Shown here one piece after another: positions 32,701-43,879 of a DNA stretch of 64,000 nt. The notes beneath the pieces were generated by a model. It saw only the letters and a program-made list of their open reading frames with translations, was not told the DNA's origin and made no database searches. The stretch comes from Rhizodiscina lignyota (lineage: Eukaryota; Ascomycota; Dothideomycetes; Aulographales; Rhizodiscinaceae). The position numbers were made by a program, and so were the translations under genes. The stretch is taken from contig ML978136.1 of assembly GCA_010015805.1 (NCBI GenBank), positions 248,001 to 312,000 of the forward strand, given 5' to 3'. Position 1 is the stretch's first letter, and the number at the start of each line of letters is the position of its first letter.

Positions 32701-34158
32701 GGGTGCGTGCTGCTCGAGCACGCTTTTGGACACCATTTGATTCGCTCTCTATTAGGTTGACATCTTTGAGCGGAGCGGAATACTGGAAGTGAAGATAGTC
32801 CTGAACGTCTTGAACCTCTTCCATATTCCCGACGTGGGATAGCATCTCTTCGATCATAGGGTCTTCAACATTTGCGATAGCTTGCAGGCTCTTGTAGGTC
32901 TTCTGCAATGCGTCTCGCTTTTCGGCCATGGCTCTAAATTTGAGATCGTGCTCGAACAAATCCCACATATCGCTCTGGTTAAGCAGACGCTCTGCTTTCA
33001 ATTCCGTGTCCGAGGCATCTGGTCGAGAGGGGTCTGGCGAGACTTGGAGGGGGGTAGCGTGGATGAGATAGTCCTTCCGATGCTGGAATATGAATGGGAT
33101 CTCGTAGTCGTCTTCATTGATGAATTGGAGAACTTTGGCCACCGAGCGCTTGAAAGGCTCTATCAGTTGACGATCGAGCCGTTTCTTCGGGAGCATCATT
33201 GACGCGACCCATTGCGCCTCTTCTTCTTTCCGCTTCGCAGCCTCCTCCTCTGACAGCTCAACCCGCGAGAACGGCTTCCGGGCAATCTGGAAGCGCTCAG
33301 GCACATCTACCCGTCGTATCTCCTCATCTTCCGCTGTGAGCATCTTGTCGATGAGCTGCGACGGCTCAAAGACGTCTTTCAGCTGGATCTCCGCCTCCCG
33401 CTCTGGCTCATCCATCTCAGCCTGTACCTGAAGAGCCCAGTCATACTCTGTGCCGTCACCGAAAGCAGCTTTCATATCCTCGAACTCGGCTTCCGAGAAA
33501 CCCTCTGGGGGTTGGCCGCCGGAGGCAAAGAACTTCCTGCCAGGTCTAGCGACTTCCCGCTCCTCCAGCATACGCTCGCGCTCCTCGTCGGGGAACTCAT
33601 CTTCCTCGATGAAGTCGTCAAACTCATCAACAAGTCCTCTGGCTTCTCTGCCCGGTGCTTCATCGTCATCGTCAGAGAAGATATCGTCAACGCCTCGTTC
33701 CTCGCGGGCTGTGCGGTCTTCACGGTGGCCTTGCTTGAGGCGCTTGAACCTGGGCTGCTCATCGCGCAACTCATCTCTGTCCAGCTCTCCGATGAGTTCG
33801 AGATCCTCTTCGCTCAGCCGCTCATCTTGTTCCTCCCTCTCAGCTCGCCTGCGTTTGCGTTTTTCGCGACGTCGTCGGGCTCGATCATCGTCTTCTTCTT
33901 CGTCATCGACAATGAAACCTTCGCGGACCTGATAGCAAAGTCAGCTACTAGGCAACATGTGCCACCATTGTTAAACCTTACCGCGCGAGCAGCCTCCTCA
34001 TCGTCATCCTCATCTTCCTCTTCACTAGAGTCGTCTACTCCGTTCGCACCTTTTCTTCTCTCCTTCCGCCTCAAAGGCTCGCCTGTCTCCTCGTCAAGTT
34101 CTTCGTCTTCGGACTCGGAGCCTACATCGGCGACTCTGTCGATAAAGGCATCCGCCAT
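29747..34158 (-). CDS. SPT6: Transcription elongation factor Spt6
   Basis: Histone chaperone that travels with RNA polymerase II. Exons are 33982-34158, 30073-33928 and 29747-30015, 1433 residues, the normal size. The N-terminal 130 residues are strongly acidic and disordered (DDSSEEEDEDDDEE), where histones and Spn1/Iws1 bind in yeast. Then come the helix-turn-helix core (DPRAYTDDP...PEYTTGAQIL), the YqgF-like domain (RCITLSSG...ICWVYVE; VIGVSGFSVETRKL), the HhH pair ([21 protein letters not shown] region), an S1 domain (VQVRRVFSDHIEVRLDCGLEG) and the tandem SH2 (HPLFRPFNAAQAEEYL, GDVVIRPSS with the phosphate-binding Arg). The 57-bp last intron has no stop and is in frame, but AQT-DQWLTTY across the join is family sequence, so it is spliced. 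Confidence 0.96.
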
Positions 34159-35204
34159 GGTGACGCGACGTGCAGGAGATGCGACTTTGTTGATTGCGGG
34201 TGTAAGATTGGAAGAGGTACGGTTGAAAAGGGTGACTGCAGGGTAGATGTAGGCGTTCAGATGTTTTCAATGCGTGACGCGCCTCACACAGCTTTTCTGC
34301 AGTGGAGAAAACAAATGGAGGCTCTAGGTTCGTTGTTCTTCAGAAAATCCACAAGAAACAGCACGTGATCCGCGGTTGATCCTCGGATCGCGGCTCGGCG
34401 GTAATACCACGGCAAATCCCCGGCTAATTGGCATCTCCAGGCAATAACCAGCGCTGGCCATTATCCAAATGTATGTATGTACGTATGTATGTATGTAACT
34501 ATCGGTTGATGAAAAGGAGTGCGTTTTGTTTCTCCTGAGCGTCTGCCTATCTCCCCTGTCTTGTCAAGCAGCCTCTGCAAATCTTCTAGGTTGCGGAAGC
34601 GAGCCGGGCCTCGCGCCTCTCATTGGCTGATCCGCCTTCTCCACAGCGCTTACAACGGCTGCTGGGGTCACTGGCTACGCTGCCAGCGAAACGCGCTTGA
34701 AACGGTGCTCTATCCACACCACCACAAATCTGCAAGGCACCACCCTGTCCCACTCGCCGCCGAGGGCTTTTTGGCGCCAAGATCTAAGAGCCACAGCTCC
34801 ATCGCCTCTCAAGACTTTTGGGCTGCTTCGCTGTGGACTGTGCTCTTTCAACCTCCTCTTTCGCTGCTTCGCTCTCTACCACTCGTACTACCGACCTCCG
34901 AAAGCCCGACACGTCACTGCATATTGTTTCTCCGGGAAAGACAGCAGGGCAAGTATTTAAATTGCCTTGCGCGTCTTTGAGACTGTGCCGCCGGTGGTTC
35001 GACACTATCGAAACGACCGCGCACCACCACGCCAGAAACATCAAAGAAGGCAACCGAGCCAATCTATCCCAGACCCGGAGCGAACGTCCTCTTATATACG
35101 TTGTCATTTCTCTCCCGGGAGCCGCCGCGCTCTGGATAACAACCGGTTTCCACTGCAGAACCAGCTCTGCAACCCGCTAGCTGTGCCGAGCAGCTAAGAC
35201 CAAG
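34159..35204. promoter_or_regulatory. Divergent promoter between SPT6 and the MAPKK gene
   Basis: 1.05 kb. Contains the TATG microsatellite near 34470 and then a long CT-rich stretch, probably the 5' leader of the kinase mRNA, as often seen for fungal signalling genes. Confidence 0.5.
34468..34498. repeat. TATG microsatellite
   Basis: About seven tandem copies of TATG/ATGT with one change to TACG. A simple repeat, probably variable between strains. Confidence 0.85.
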
Positions 35205-36666
35205 ATGGCCGATTCGGGTTTCCAGACAAGGACTATGGGGAGGAAGAACAAGAAAGGTCTCGCGCTGAGTGCCCCTCCGCCACGCTCTGCGACACCTTCG
35301 GCAGGCGATGCGCAGATACCTGGAGCATTGGGCAATGCTGGTGACCGCACAGATACGCTGGAGATTGGTGTCGAGTTTCGATTAGATCTGAGGGCAGAGG
35401 ATCTCATCGTGCTGAAAGAGCTCGGAGCAGGCAATGGTGGAACAGTTAGCAAAGTACAGCATGCGGCGACGAAGGTGGTCATGGCGAGAAAGGTGCGGAC
35501 ATTTCGTGGAACCTGCTGTGAGTACTTGAACTGACAAGCATGGCAGATAATACATGTCGAGGCCAAGAAAGAGGTACGAAAGCGAATAGTGAGGGAACTT
35601 CAGATCATGCATGAATGCAATTCACCCTATATCGTATCCTTCTACGGCGCATTCATGAACGAGACCGGAGATGTGATTATGTGCATGGAGTATATGGATG
35701 TTGGGTATATTTATACTCTCCTCTCTCATATGCATCAGCTAATCATTTTTAAAGCTCTTTGGATAGCATATCCAAGAACTTCGGCCCCGTGCGCGTCGAC
35801 GTCCTGGGTAAAATCGCCGAAGCTGTCTTTGCTGGCCTTACATACCTTTATGTCGTTCATAAGATCATGCATCGCGATATCAAACCATCTAACATCCTCG
35901 TCAACTCGCGCGGCCACATCAAACTCTGCGACTTTGGTGTATCCTCTGAACTTGAGGGCTCCATTGCTGAGACCTTTGTCGGCACAGGCACATATATGGC
36001 GCCCGAGCGTATTCAGGGCAGTGCGTACACTGTTAAGAGCGACGTGTGGAGCGTGGGATTGACACTTATGGAGCTCGCGATCGGCAAGTTTCCGTTCGGT
36101 AATGACAGCGCGGACGAAGAGGCCAGTGGACCACAGGGTATCTTGGACTTGCTGCAGCAGATTGTTCTGGAGCCAGCACCGAAGCTGCCAAAGAGCGATG
36201 CGTTCCCGTCGATCCTTGAGGATATGATTGCGAAGTGTCTTATGAAGGATCCGGCGCAACGCCCAACGCCACAGCAACTCTACGTAAGTTCACAATGCAG
36301 CATTACGTACACCTTTATTCCTTCTCTTAACACTTGCAGTAGGAGTCCGACCCCTTCATCCTCGCCGCAAAACGTACCCCTGTCAACCTCGAAGAATGGG
36401 CCGTCTCCATGATGGAACGCCACAACCGCCGCTCACATCTCGCACCACCTCTCAGTCCCTCTACGCAAGCCCTCCTCCGCAGCAACGGCGCACACGATGC
36501 CGCGTCCGAACCCACATCCGCTCCGCAGGACGGTGCGGACTTCGGCATGGGTGGTCTGAGTATCAACGAACGTCCAGGTATGGGAAGCAGAAGCGCGAGC
36601 GCAGGTATTGGCGGCCTGCCGGGCAGTGTGAGGCCGGCACCGCGGAAACACCCAAGTGGAATGTAA
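35205..36666 (+). CDS. MAP kinase kinase, Ste7/Mek2-type
   Basis: Dual-specificity kinase of the Fus3/Kss1-type (mating, invasive growth) cascade. Exons are 35205-35492, 35547-35704, 35755-36283 and 36343-36666, 432 residues. The P-loop is GAGNGGTV, with catalytic Lys in VVMARK (K96), then MEYMDVGSLD, the catalytic loop HRDIKPSNIL, and DFGVSSELEGS. The activation loop SIAETFVGTGTYMAPERIQG carries the S-x-A-x-T phospho-sites. A proline/serine-rich C-terminal tail of about 90 residues follows EEWAVSMMERH. The wording MELAIGKFPFGND and the SIAETFVG loop fit the Ste7 class better than Mkk1/2 or Pbs2. The last intron ends TTGCAGTAG, where only the second AG keeps the frame. Confidence 0.93.
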
Positions 36667-37269
36667 AGATGGGGAGACACATAAGAGCCGAGACTTTGAA
36701 TTTTTTACTTCTGACTTTGATGTTTATTGCGACTGCGGAGCGGATTGAACATTCTCCCCCAAGTACAAAGCGAGCAGAAAACGCGGAAATGTGCATGTGC
36801 ATGACGGGGGTTGAGGTCCATACGGATGATTTTCTCACTTCTCTCGAGATTCTTTTCTCTTGTGATGTTGACTGTGCAGTTGATAGCATTTTCGTGGCGT
36901 TGATCCTGCTGTATATGGTATGACCATTACCACTTTCGGCTGAGGATAGCTAGAGCGAATCCAGTCTCTTTTGCTGTTCTGGAAAGGACTTGGACGTGTG
37001 ACGCCAGTGTCTGAAAGTACCCTCTTAGCAGCACCTTGCATGCAAGATTAGTGCTACGGTCAACAACCTCGAACTCATGAAGTCTGTGAATATATGGACG
37101 CAAGGCCGTGGCTAGGGGTCTATGTACAACAGTTGCGGAAGAGAGAGTCCGTTAGGTCACATAGTGTTGCAATCTTAAAGATGCAGCCCCATTGTATAAA
37201 TGCAGTTTGTCATGAATTAGCTGACATCTATCGACAGTTCGTCTCCCAGCTAATAGCGGTACAGTTACG
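36667..37269. other. Convergent intergenic region
   Basis: 3' flanks of the MAPKK and cyclase genes. Nothing recognised. Confidence 0.6.
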
Positions 37270-38498
37270 CTACAATATCGCAGCAGCGTTGGGCGGGCTC
37301 GCAACGCCATTCGTGATATTCAATGGCTGTGAAGTAAAGAAAAACGTCCATTTCTTTAATTTGGCGCACTCTTCACTCAGTCGCTCAAGGTCAAAAGTTT
37401 CCCCAATTGGCATGCCCCAACCAGAAAGGAAGACCTGAAGTCGAACGTCAGCATCGTCTCTTCCCGCAATTCAGATCAGTCGTCTCACTTCATGCATCGC
37501 GACGCCCCATGGACGTGGCGAAGGCCAAGCTTCATACGCCACCGTATCACTGGCGACTGCGGCAAATTGGTTGTCCCAATGCCATTTGAACGCTTCTTCT
37601 GATGCTTCAACGCCAATTGAAGCACGCATCTCTCGAACTGGGAGTCCGATCTTGTCATCGTCGGAGAGCTTATAGTACTCCTCGGTCCAGCCCGTACGAA
37701 CTACGAGGATGTCGCCTGGCTGGAAGTTCACGTTCTCCTCTTGCGCAACTTCGAGGAGCTCGTTCAAAGGAATGGCATGCCGTTCGAAAGGTGAGTGCTT
37801 AATGCCCTTTCGAAGAGCGTACGCTCGCCAGTCGAGGAGGACGCCCCTTCCGACTATGCCGTGCTGGGCCATATCTGAGCAGAAGTGTGAGCGATGGGTT
37901 GCATTGCCAGTGAGCGGAGTTTAGGCGTACTATGAATCCCGAGCTTGCTATTAGCGCCAGGGCCGGTAATGTCCTCTTGTCGTACACCACCATAAAACTG
38001 CATGGTTTCCTGGTAAGGATAGTGCCTGAGGCCGTCGAATTGACTAGAGGACTGAGTGTTGATGTCGATCTGTTCATATTGTTAAGCATCGAGTGGAACG
38101 CTTTGGAGTCAAGTTTTATAAGAGATGCGAACGCACTTCATCATCGTTAGCTATCGACGCTTGCTGCGGTCGAGTCTTATGAACTATTCTATGCACAGGG
38201 ACTTTCCTCGTCGGGTTCATAGGCCGTAGCGGCACGTCTAGAGGCAAGCTAGGACATGTTTCATAAGCAAATAAGGAATCTGGAATAGCATTCATATTTA
38301 ATGCACATACTTCAAAGGTACCACGACCCCATGTACAATCTCCTTTGATGCATTCTTAACCACTTCGGGAGTTAACAAGTTTAATGCACCCAGCTCATCA
38401 TCCTCTCCCCACAAGCCCCATGCGGAGCCTTTGGGGTCGCCGGGTCTGAGTGGTAGGTCCTCAAACGCTGGTCTCTTCACTCGTTTTTCGTGGGCCAT
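37270..38498 (-). CDS. Cyclase-family hydrolase (kynurenine formamidase-like, PF04199)
   Basis: Metal-dependent hydrolase of the family that includes bacterial kynurenine formamidase and isatin hydrolase. Five exons, 38311-38498, 38137-38248, 37931-38069, 37489-37874 and 37270-37434, give 329 residues. It starts MAHEKRVKRPAFEDLPL and continues WGEDDELGALNLLTPE, QSSSQFDGLRHY (fungal version of the SQxDGLxH metal site), GIHN-MAQHGIVGRGVLLDW, LVVRTGWTEEY, the second metal or active-site stretch FAAVASDTVAYEAWPS, and the end NITNGVASPPNAAAIL. All joins are GT-AG and agree with family sequence on both sides. Its neighbours are a Dal5-like carrier on the same strand and a CoA-transferase, so it may act on an imported amide or lactone. 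The substrate is unknown. Confidence 0.9.
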
Positions 38499-38929
38499 GG
38501 TAGAATATGTGATCAAAGTATGACAGTAAGTTTCATAGAATGTTGATAGCAAAACTTGAACTGCATGCCGGCAGCAGGAATATGATATTACCACGGGAGG
38601 AGAGATGCCGTGGCGGGGTTACAAGATCTCTTAGCACTCTCGACGGCATCATTGAATGCTTTCCGAGAATAGTTTACATTGGCAGCTAATACTCAGGACG
38701 TGCGTCAATATACTCGATCAAATATTTGCGAAAGCTGTAGCTTTTGGTTGTCAAGTATGTACGACGACAACCTTTAGGAGAAGGACGAATCCGCCACGCT
38801 AGCCCTTTTCGTCCACGTGCGAAATCTTAAATAAGCAATTCAAATATTTTTCAATTTACAGATGGTCCGTATTCTAGTCGTGTAGGGCTGTTTCCCTCAG
38901 AGGTTCTGCAAGCAACAGAGTGCCTGGGC
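38499..38929. promoter_or_regulatory. Promoter of the cyclase gene
   Basis: 430 bp of AT-leaning sequence. No motif stands out. Confidence 0.4.
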
Positions 38930-40922
38930 CTACAAAACGTAGCGGTACATTGGATGATCATCACCAATCTGAGAGATATTAGCATTTTGAATCCCAGTGT
39001 GCAATAACAGTACTCACATCAGTAACATCAACTGGAATATGATCGAGGGAACTCTTCCCATGCTTCTTGTCTCTCGCACGATTTTGCAGGAAAAGGCACA
39101 AACTCAAAATGACTGCAATCAGCGCCGCTCCGAAGAGCACTCCAGCGCATATCGACATTCCTTTCACATACTTCGGACCATCTGATGTTGGGAAGATTCG
39201 TGATCCGAGAATTGGACCACACTGTCCGATCATTCCAAATATGGCCAGTCCTGCACCGCGCTTCGAAGCTGAGCCTTGATTGTCAGTAACCCATGTGAAT
39301 GTGATGGCGACAGCCGGGAAACATCCGATACAGGCCAGGAAACAACCGAAATATCGGACGCCCACAGTATCGACAGTTGCTAGGAGAACGTAGCCGACTC
39401 CACCGGTCAGGCAAAGGATGGTAATGAAGATACCCCGGTTCCGCAAACGGTCAGATGCGAATGACGCTGCGATGCAAACAACCCAAGCGGCGAGATAAGG
39501 TGGAGCAGAAAGGCCTTGAGCCTTGATCGATGTGAAGCCGATATCTTCAATTATCGTGGGAAGAAAGGCTGGCAGGCTTCCGAAGGCCGTCTGGAAATGT
39601 ATCAGCTGTATTCGATGTAGATAGAAATGATAATCAATCTCCAATTTCTCTCTTCTCCTTAAGCGCCTGGTTATGATCGAACTGTAGTTCGACCTCTATG
39701 CGCAAGCTAAGAGGCGCGAGTGCATTCAATTAAAGTGGCGTCGGATGTAAGTGTGCATTGCCAAGGCATAGCTGTAAGAAATTTATTGCAAATGTATATG
39801 ACTTACATTAAGGCAAAAGACGATCGCTGCTTGTAGATAGTTCTTATAGTCATAAAACGCAGAGCCGACCTGTCTGAAATTAAGCCGCTTCTCCGAGTCG
39901 TCGCCTCGCGCTCGGATTGCACGGGATGCCACAATCTGGTTCTCCCGGTCGTTCAGAAATCGGCACTGTCCAGGACCGTTCGGAAGTAAGAAATAAGCAA
40001 CGACAGCAAGCAGTAGCGTCGGAGCGCCCTCTTTGACTGTGTTAGCATCAAACCATGAGAGGATCGGAATGGCCTTACCAACAATGAACAAGAGCTTCCA
40101 TCCCGCAATTGCAGCTTTTGCTTGGACCAGTCCGTAAGCAAGTGCGCTCGCGAAACAACTAGCCAAAGCGGAGAATGAGATCCAAAGACCATAGCGCAGT
40201 CCTTGTTCGTGTCTGTGATACCAGAACGAGTAGTATAATGCAACACCGGGTCCGAAGCCGGCTTCAAAGACTCCAATGAGGAAGCGGAGCACCATCAGTC
40301 CCGCAAAACTGTTAGCTGCGGCCTGGATCATGCTCATTGCACCCCCTATTGAAAAGGCGCACATGCGTCAGTATGTAGGTATCGACTGTGCAATCTAGTG
40401 CAACTAACATCCAACGGCTATACATGAAACGAACACCGGCAAGTTCACGACTTTCCAGAGCAGTATCAACTATGATATGTCAGCGTCGCCAGAACATGGG
40501 GCATTAGGAAAGACCGACTGGCTGGCCAAGGATGTACGTAATGTAGCTAATAAGATTTTAGATTTGTAGTCCGCGGTGAAACAGAATTCGTGATTGAACT
40601 TACTACATGGTAATTATCCATGAGTAGTCATTTGAAGTAATTCCCCAAGTCTTGCCCATCCCAGCAGTATAGGCATTTCCAATATTGCTCCGATCGATGT
40701 ACGAGACAAGGTACAAGCTTCCCAGTCTATGCAAGCTTATGAGTATGCCGTTGAAAAGGCGGAGTGACCAACATACAGTCCAACAAGCCAGAAATCAAGC
40801 TTCCGTAGAGTTCGGCGCTCCTCTTCTTTCGTATACGATATCGTATTTAGAGATTGCTTCACATCTTCAACTTCTAGAACACCTTGAACTGGCTTTTCAG
40901 TTTCTGGAACCGTGGTAGACAT
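38930..40922 (-). CDS. MFS transporter, Dal5/anion:cation symporter type
   Basis: Plasma-membrane carrier with about 12 membrane helices, 486 residues in eight exons: 40777-40922, 40604-40726, 40519-40546, 40409-40469, 40079-40345, 40030 down to 39807, 39018-39590 and 38930-38968. The join of exons 1-2 gives LGSLYLVSYIDRSNIGNA, the family signature (DRxNIGNA) on helix 1. Then come VLRFLIGVFEAGFGPG on helix 4, YHRHEQGLRYGLW, EGAPTLLLAVVAYFLLPNGP before the central loop, TAFGSLPAFLPTIIEDIGF and TFTWVTDNQGSASKRGAGLAIF in the second half, and a C-tail ending IGDDHPMYRYVL. Relatives import allantoate, nicotinate, pantothenate or small carboxylates. The 28-nt third exon and its GTCGGT donor are the least certain part. 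Confidence 0.87.
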
Positions 40923-41866
40923 TGTCACGCTGCAGACCAGTAAAGCGCACACAAAGCGCGAAAATGGACCACGGAGAGGATGAGAAGAATGTCTCGAAAT
41001 CCAGCTGGGAACAAATGTGTAGAGAAATCATCTGGGAAAGAAAACGCCGTGAGAGAATAGTGCTGTCTCGGGTACTTACGATTCGGTTCGAAGGGGTGAG
41101 AGCAAGCGTGCCATCAGGCCGGAACCAAAGCCGGGGAGAAATTGTTGGAGTCGCAGTACATAGTGTCTTTGTGCCTCCCTGCTCTCCGCAGGAGGCCAGT
41201 GTAACCAGGCTAGAGTGAGGTTCGCAGGGAAGATTTCATGCTCGGGCGCTGATCCTCCGCACTTCTCTCCACATCTCCGAGAAGATCAGCAAGGGGACGA
41301 TATAGGTATCCAGAAATGTTATTCAGGTCTGGGCCACGCCTGGCTTCACTCTCCTTCCTATAGTGACTCTGTACACAAAGCAATAGGCGTTGTGATAGAG
41401 TTGAGGTTTTAAGGGAAAGCCAAGCTGCTAAGCGGGATCGGCCCGCTTCGGCTGCTTCGACAGGTGCGGTGCCACCGACGCGTCTCGCGTCTCTAGAGCT
41501 GGGGAGCTTCGAAACCTCAGCTACTGTAGAATTCTCCTCGGCATATTACGCAGTATGCGTCATGCCTGAGATATAGGCCCATTTGATGCACTCTTGAGCT
41601 CTACGCGCTCTACTTTCCTCAAACGACGTCGTCCGCATGCCCGGCTGAAGTGCCGCGGCAACACTTCGTAGGATGTATATTTTCGAGATGGGAGCTAACC
41701 GTCCGACTTCAACTTATCCTTCTGGCACATATTTCGGAGCTACCGATTACGCTCAGACAGAAAGCAGTACCGTACTCTCAAGGACATATTGTTTATGACT
41801 GAGTATAAGAAGTGCATTCGTCGTCTCTCTACACTCATCTCAACAATCACAACTAACAACACCAGA
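40923..41866. promoter_or_regulatory. Divergent promoter between the Dal5-like carrier and the CoA-transferase
   Basis: 0.94 kb. Two copies of TCCGCA (41185-41190, 41256-41261) in CTCCGCA context, the motif also seen in the PRISE promoters. No gene seen. Confidence 0.45.
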
Positions 41867-43360
41867 ATGGCGAGCGTCCAGAATAACGTCGAAGCTCATC
41901 AGAATGGAATCTCCGGCGAACTTCCACCTGGAGCGCCAGATCGATCTTCGTTCACCACCATGGACTCGGTTAAACATATATGGCTTGGCATGGGCTTGCC
42001 CAAAGAAGCGCTTGATTCCATTTCATTCAGCGACGAGGGACTAGGTCTTCCATCATCGTTCAAAGTGGGCCATATTGCGCAAGCGTCAATCGGTCTCTCT
42101 GTTCTTGTCGCAGCTCTCATCCATTCTTTACGCAACAACATCGAAGTCCCACATGTCTCTGTTCCGCTGAGACATGCCTGCGCGGAATTCTTATCGGAGA
42201 GGTTCTGCTCAGTAGCAGGTCAAAAATTTGAACACCCATGGGCTCTTGGTGGTCTTTACAAAGCATCTGACGGCTACGTTCGCATCCACGATGCATTTCC
42301 GAATCACCGCTTCGGTGCTCTTGCTCTCCTTGGGTTGGGCAAGGATGCTACACGCGAGGATATTCGTCAAAAGGTTCTGAAGTGGGCTGCGATTGACCTA
42401 GAGCGAGAAGCATTCAACAACAAGATTGTCATTGCAGCGCTGCGCTCGTACATGCAGTGGGATGCTGCGCCGCACTCAAAGGCAATCGCCACCTTTCCCA
42501 TACAAATCCGAAAGCTTGCTCCGGGCCCGAAAGGACTTTCGCCTCGCATAGGAGCGGGCGCCGACAAGTGCCTACGAGGCGTTCGAGTAGTTGAGATGAG
42601 CAGAGTCATTGCTACACCTGTTGCTGGTCGAACATTGGCAGCTCATGGTGCCGATGTGATATGGGTTACGAGCCCGAATCTTCCGGATCTACCGAACCTG
42701 GATCGCGACTCAGCCCGTGGAAAGCGGAGCATCCAGCTCGATATTCGAGTGCCCCAAGATAAGGCAAAGCTTCTGGAGCTCCTCAAAGATGCTGATATTT
42801 TCATTCAAGGATACCGACCTGGAAGTCTTGCAGCCAAGGGCCTTGAGCCAGAAGAACTCGTCAAAATTAACCCAAACATCATATGCGGAAGCCTGTGCGC
42901 ATATGGCAATTCCGGCCCATGGGCCAAAAATCGGGGGTTCGATTCTCTCGTGCAGACTTGCAGCGGTATGAATGTCTCGGAAGCAGAGCACTATGGCGAT
43001 GGCTCACCTGCTCGTCCAACCCCCTGTCAAGCTCTTGATCACGGAAGCGGATATTTCCTTGCCACGGCCGTAATGGCAGCGCTGTACAAGCGTGCTACGG
43101 AAGGTGGCAGCTACGCAGTTGACGTCAGTCTGGCAGCAACTATGAAGTATCTGCGAAGCCTTGGTCAATACGAAGGCAAAAGCGGCTTTGCCTGCGATGA
43201 TATGAAGAAGGCAAAAGATGTCGAAGAGCTCATGGCAAGGAGTATAAGCGGGTTCGGCGAGTACCACTATCTCACGCACAGCGCACAGATCGATGGTGTG
43301 AAAGTTGGTTGGGACAGAATGCCAGTGCCGCTGGGGAGCGACGAGGCTGTGTGGATTTGA
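41867..43360 (+). CDS. CoA-transferase family III protein (CaiB/BaiF)
   Basis: Single exon, 497 residues from ATG 41867 (MASVQNNVEAHQNG); the frame is open upstream to 41789, but that part overlaps probable leader. It resembles the large fungal type, with two CaiB-like halves: an N-terminal half (KVGHIAQASIGLSVLVAALIHSLR, then RFCSVAGQKFEHPW and LGGLYKASDGYVRIH) and a C-terminal half with CLRGVRVVEMSRVIATPVAGRTLAAHGADVIWV, GKRSIQLDI, FIQGYRPGSL, and AYGNSGPW followed by DSLVQTCSGM. These enzymes move CoA between acids, or act as racemases or carnitine dehydratases. In this setting it could activate an imported acid for the dehydrogenase and kinase cluster, which is inference. Confidence 0.9.
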   Translation: MASVQNNVEAHQNGISGELPPGAPDRSSFTTMDSVKHIWLGMGLPKEALDSISFSDEGLGLPSSFKVGHIAQASIGLSVLVAALIHSLRNNIEVPHVSVPLRHACAEFLSERFCSVAGQKFEHPWALGGLYKASDGYVRIHDAFPNHRFGALALLGLGKDATREDIRQKVLKWAAIDLEREAFNNKIVIAALRSYMQWDAAPHSKAIATFPIQIRKLAPGPKGLSPRIGAGADKCLRGVRVVEMSRVIATPVAGRTLAAHGADVIWVTSPNLPDLPNLDRDSARGKRSIQLDIRVPQDKAKLLELLKDADIFIQGYRPGSLAAKGLEPEELVKINPNIICGSLCAYGNSGPWAKNRGFDSLVQTCSGMNVSEAEHYGDGSPARPTPCQALDHGSGYFLATAVMAALYKRATEGGSYAVDVSLAATMKYLRSLGQYEGKSGFACDDMKKAKDVEELMARSISGFGEYHYLTHSAQIDGVKVGWDRMPVPLGSDEAVWI

Positions 43361-43879
43361 ATTTGAAACGAGGAGTCTTTAATCTTTCTATGATCGCCAC
43401 TCGGAGCCAGAATTGGCTACTTCGCTCTGTTATGCAGCTTTGATGTCGTAGTGCTACGCTCACATTCAATTTGTGCTCGGCTTTTCTTCGCAAATTAAAA
43501 TAGCGCACTTGAAACATCCGATCGTGCCCAAGCCAAAAGCATCGCATTGCAACAACATTGTAGCAAGTTCCAAAGCTTATGTTGCGCCTCTTGTTACAAT
43601 AGGCTGATCTGTATTCTGATCTGGAATGAAATGAGGCATGGGAAACCTGTTTAAGCCCTTGGAGTGGCTGGCTCACTATATATCTGACGTCGAGTTATTG
43701 CGCTCATATTGCACCCAGGGGCAACCCTTCGTCTTGCTCCGACAACATAAGTATTCCTTTGACATCTCTTCAGAAAATGCGACTGTATTTTCCTTATTTG
43801 CTGTCTGTCGCAAATCGCTCCTTTAGGATTCACTCATCCTACCGTTTCAACCAAGACGTCATATTTCGCGCGTTTCAAG
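43361..43879. other. Intergenic region and leader of the PIR gene
   Basis: About 520 bp. Nothing recognised apart from a probable leader just before ATG 43880. Confidence 0.5.

Noticed and set aside
33450-34246. Ser-rich frames opposite the SPT6 N-terminus
   Set aside because: Complement of the acidic GAG/GAC-rich tract, giving Ser/Leu runs.
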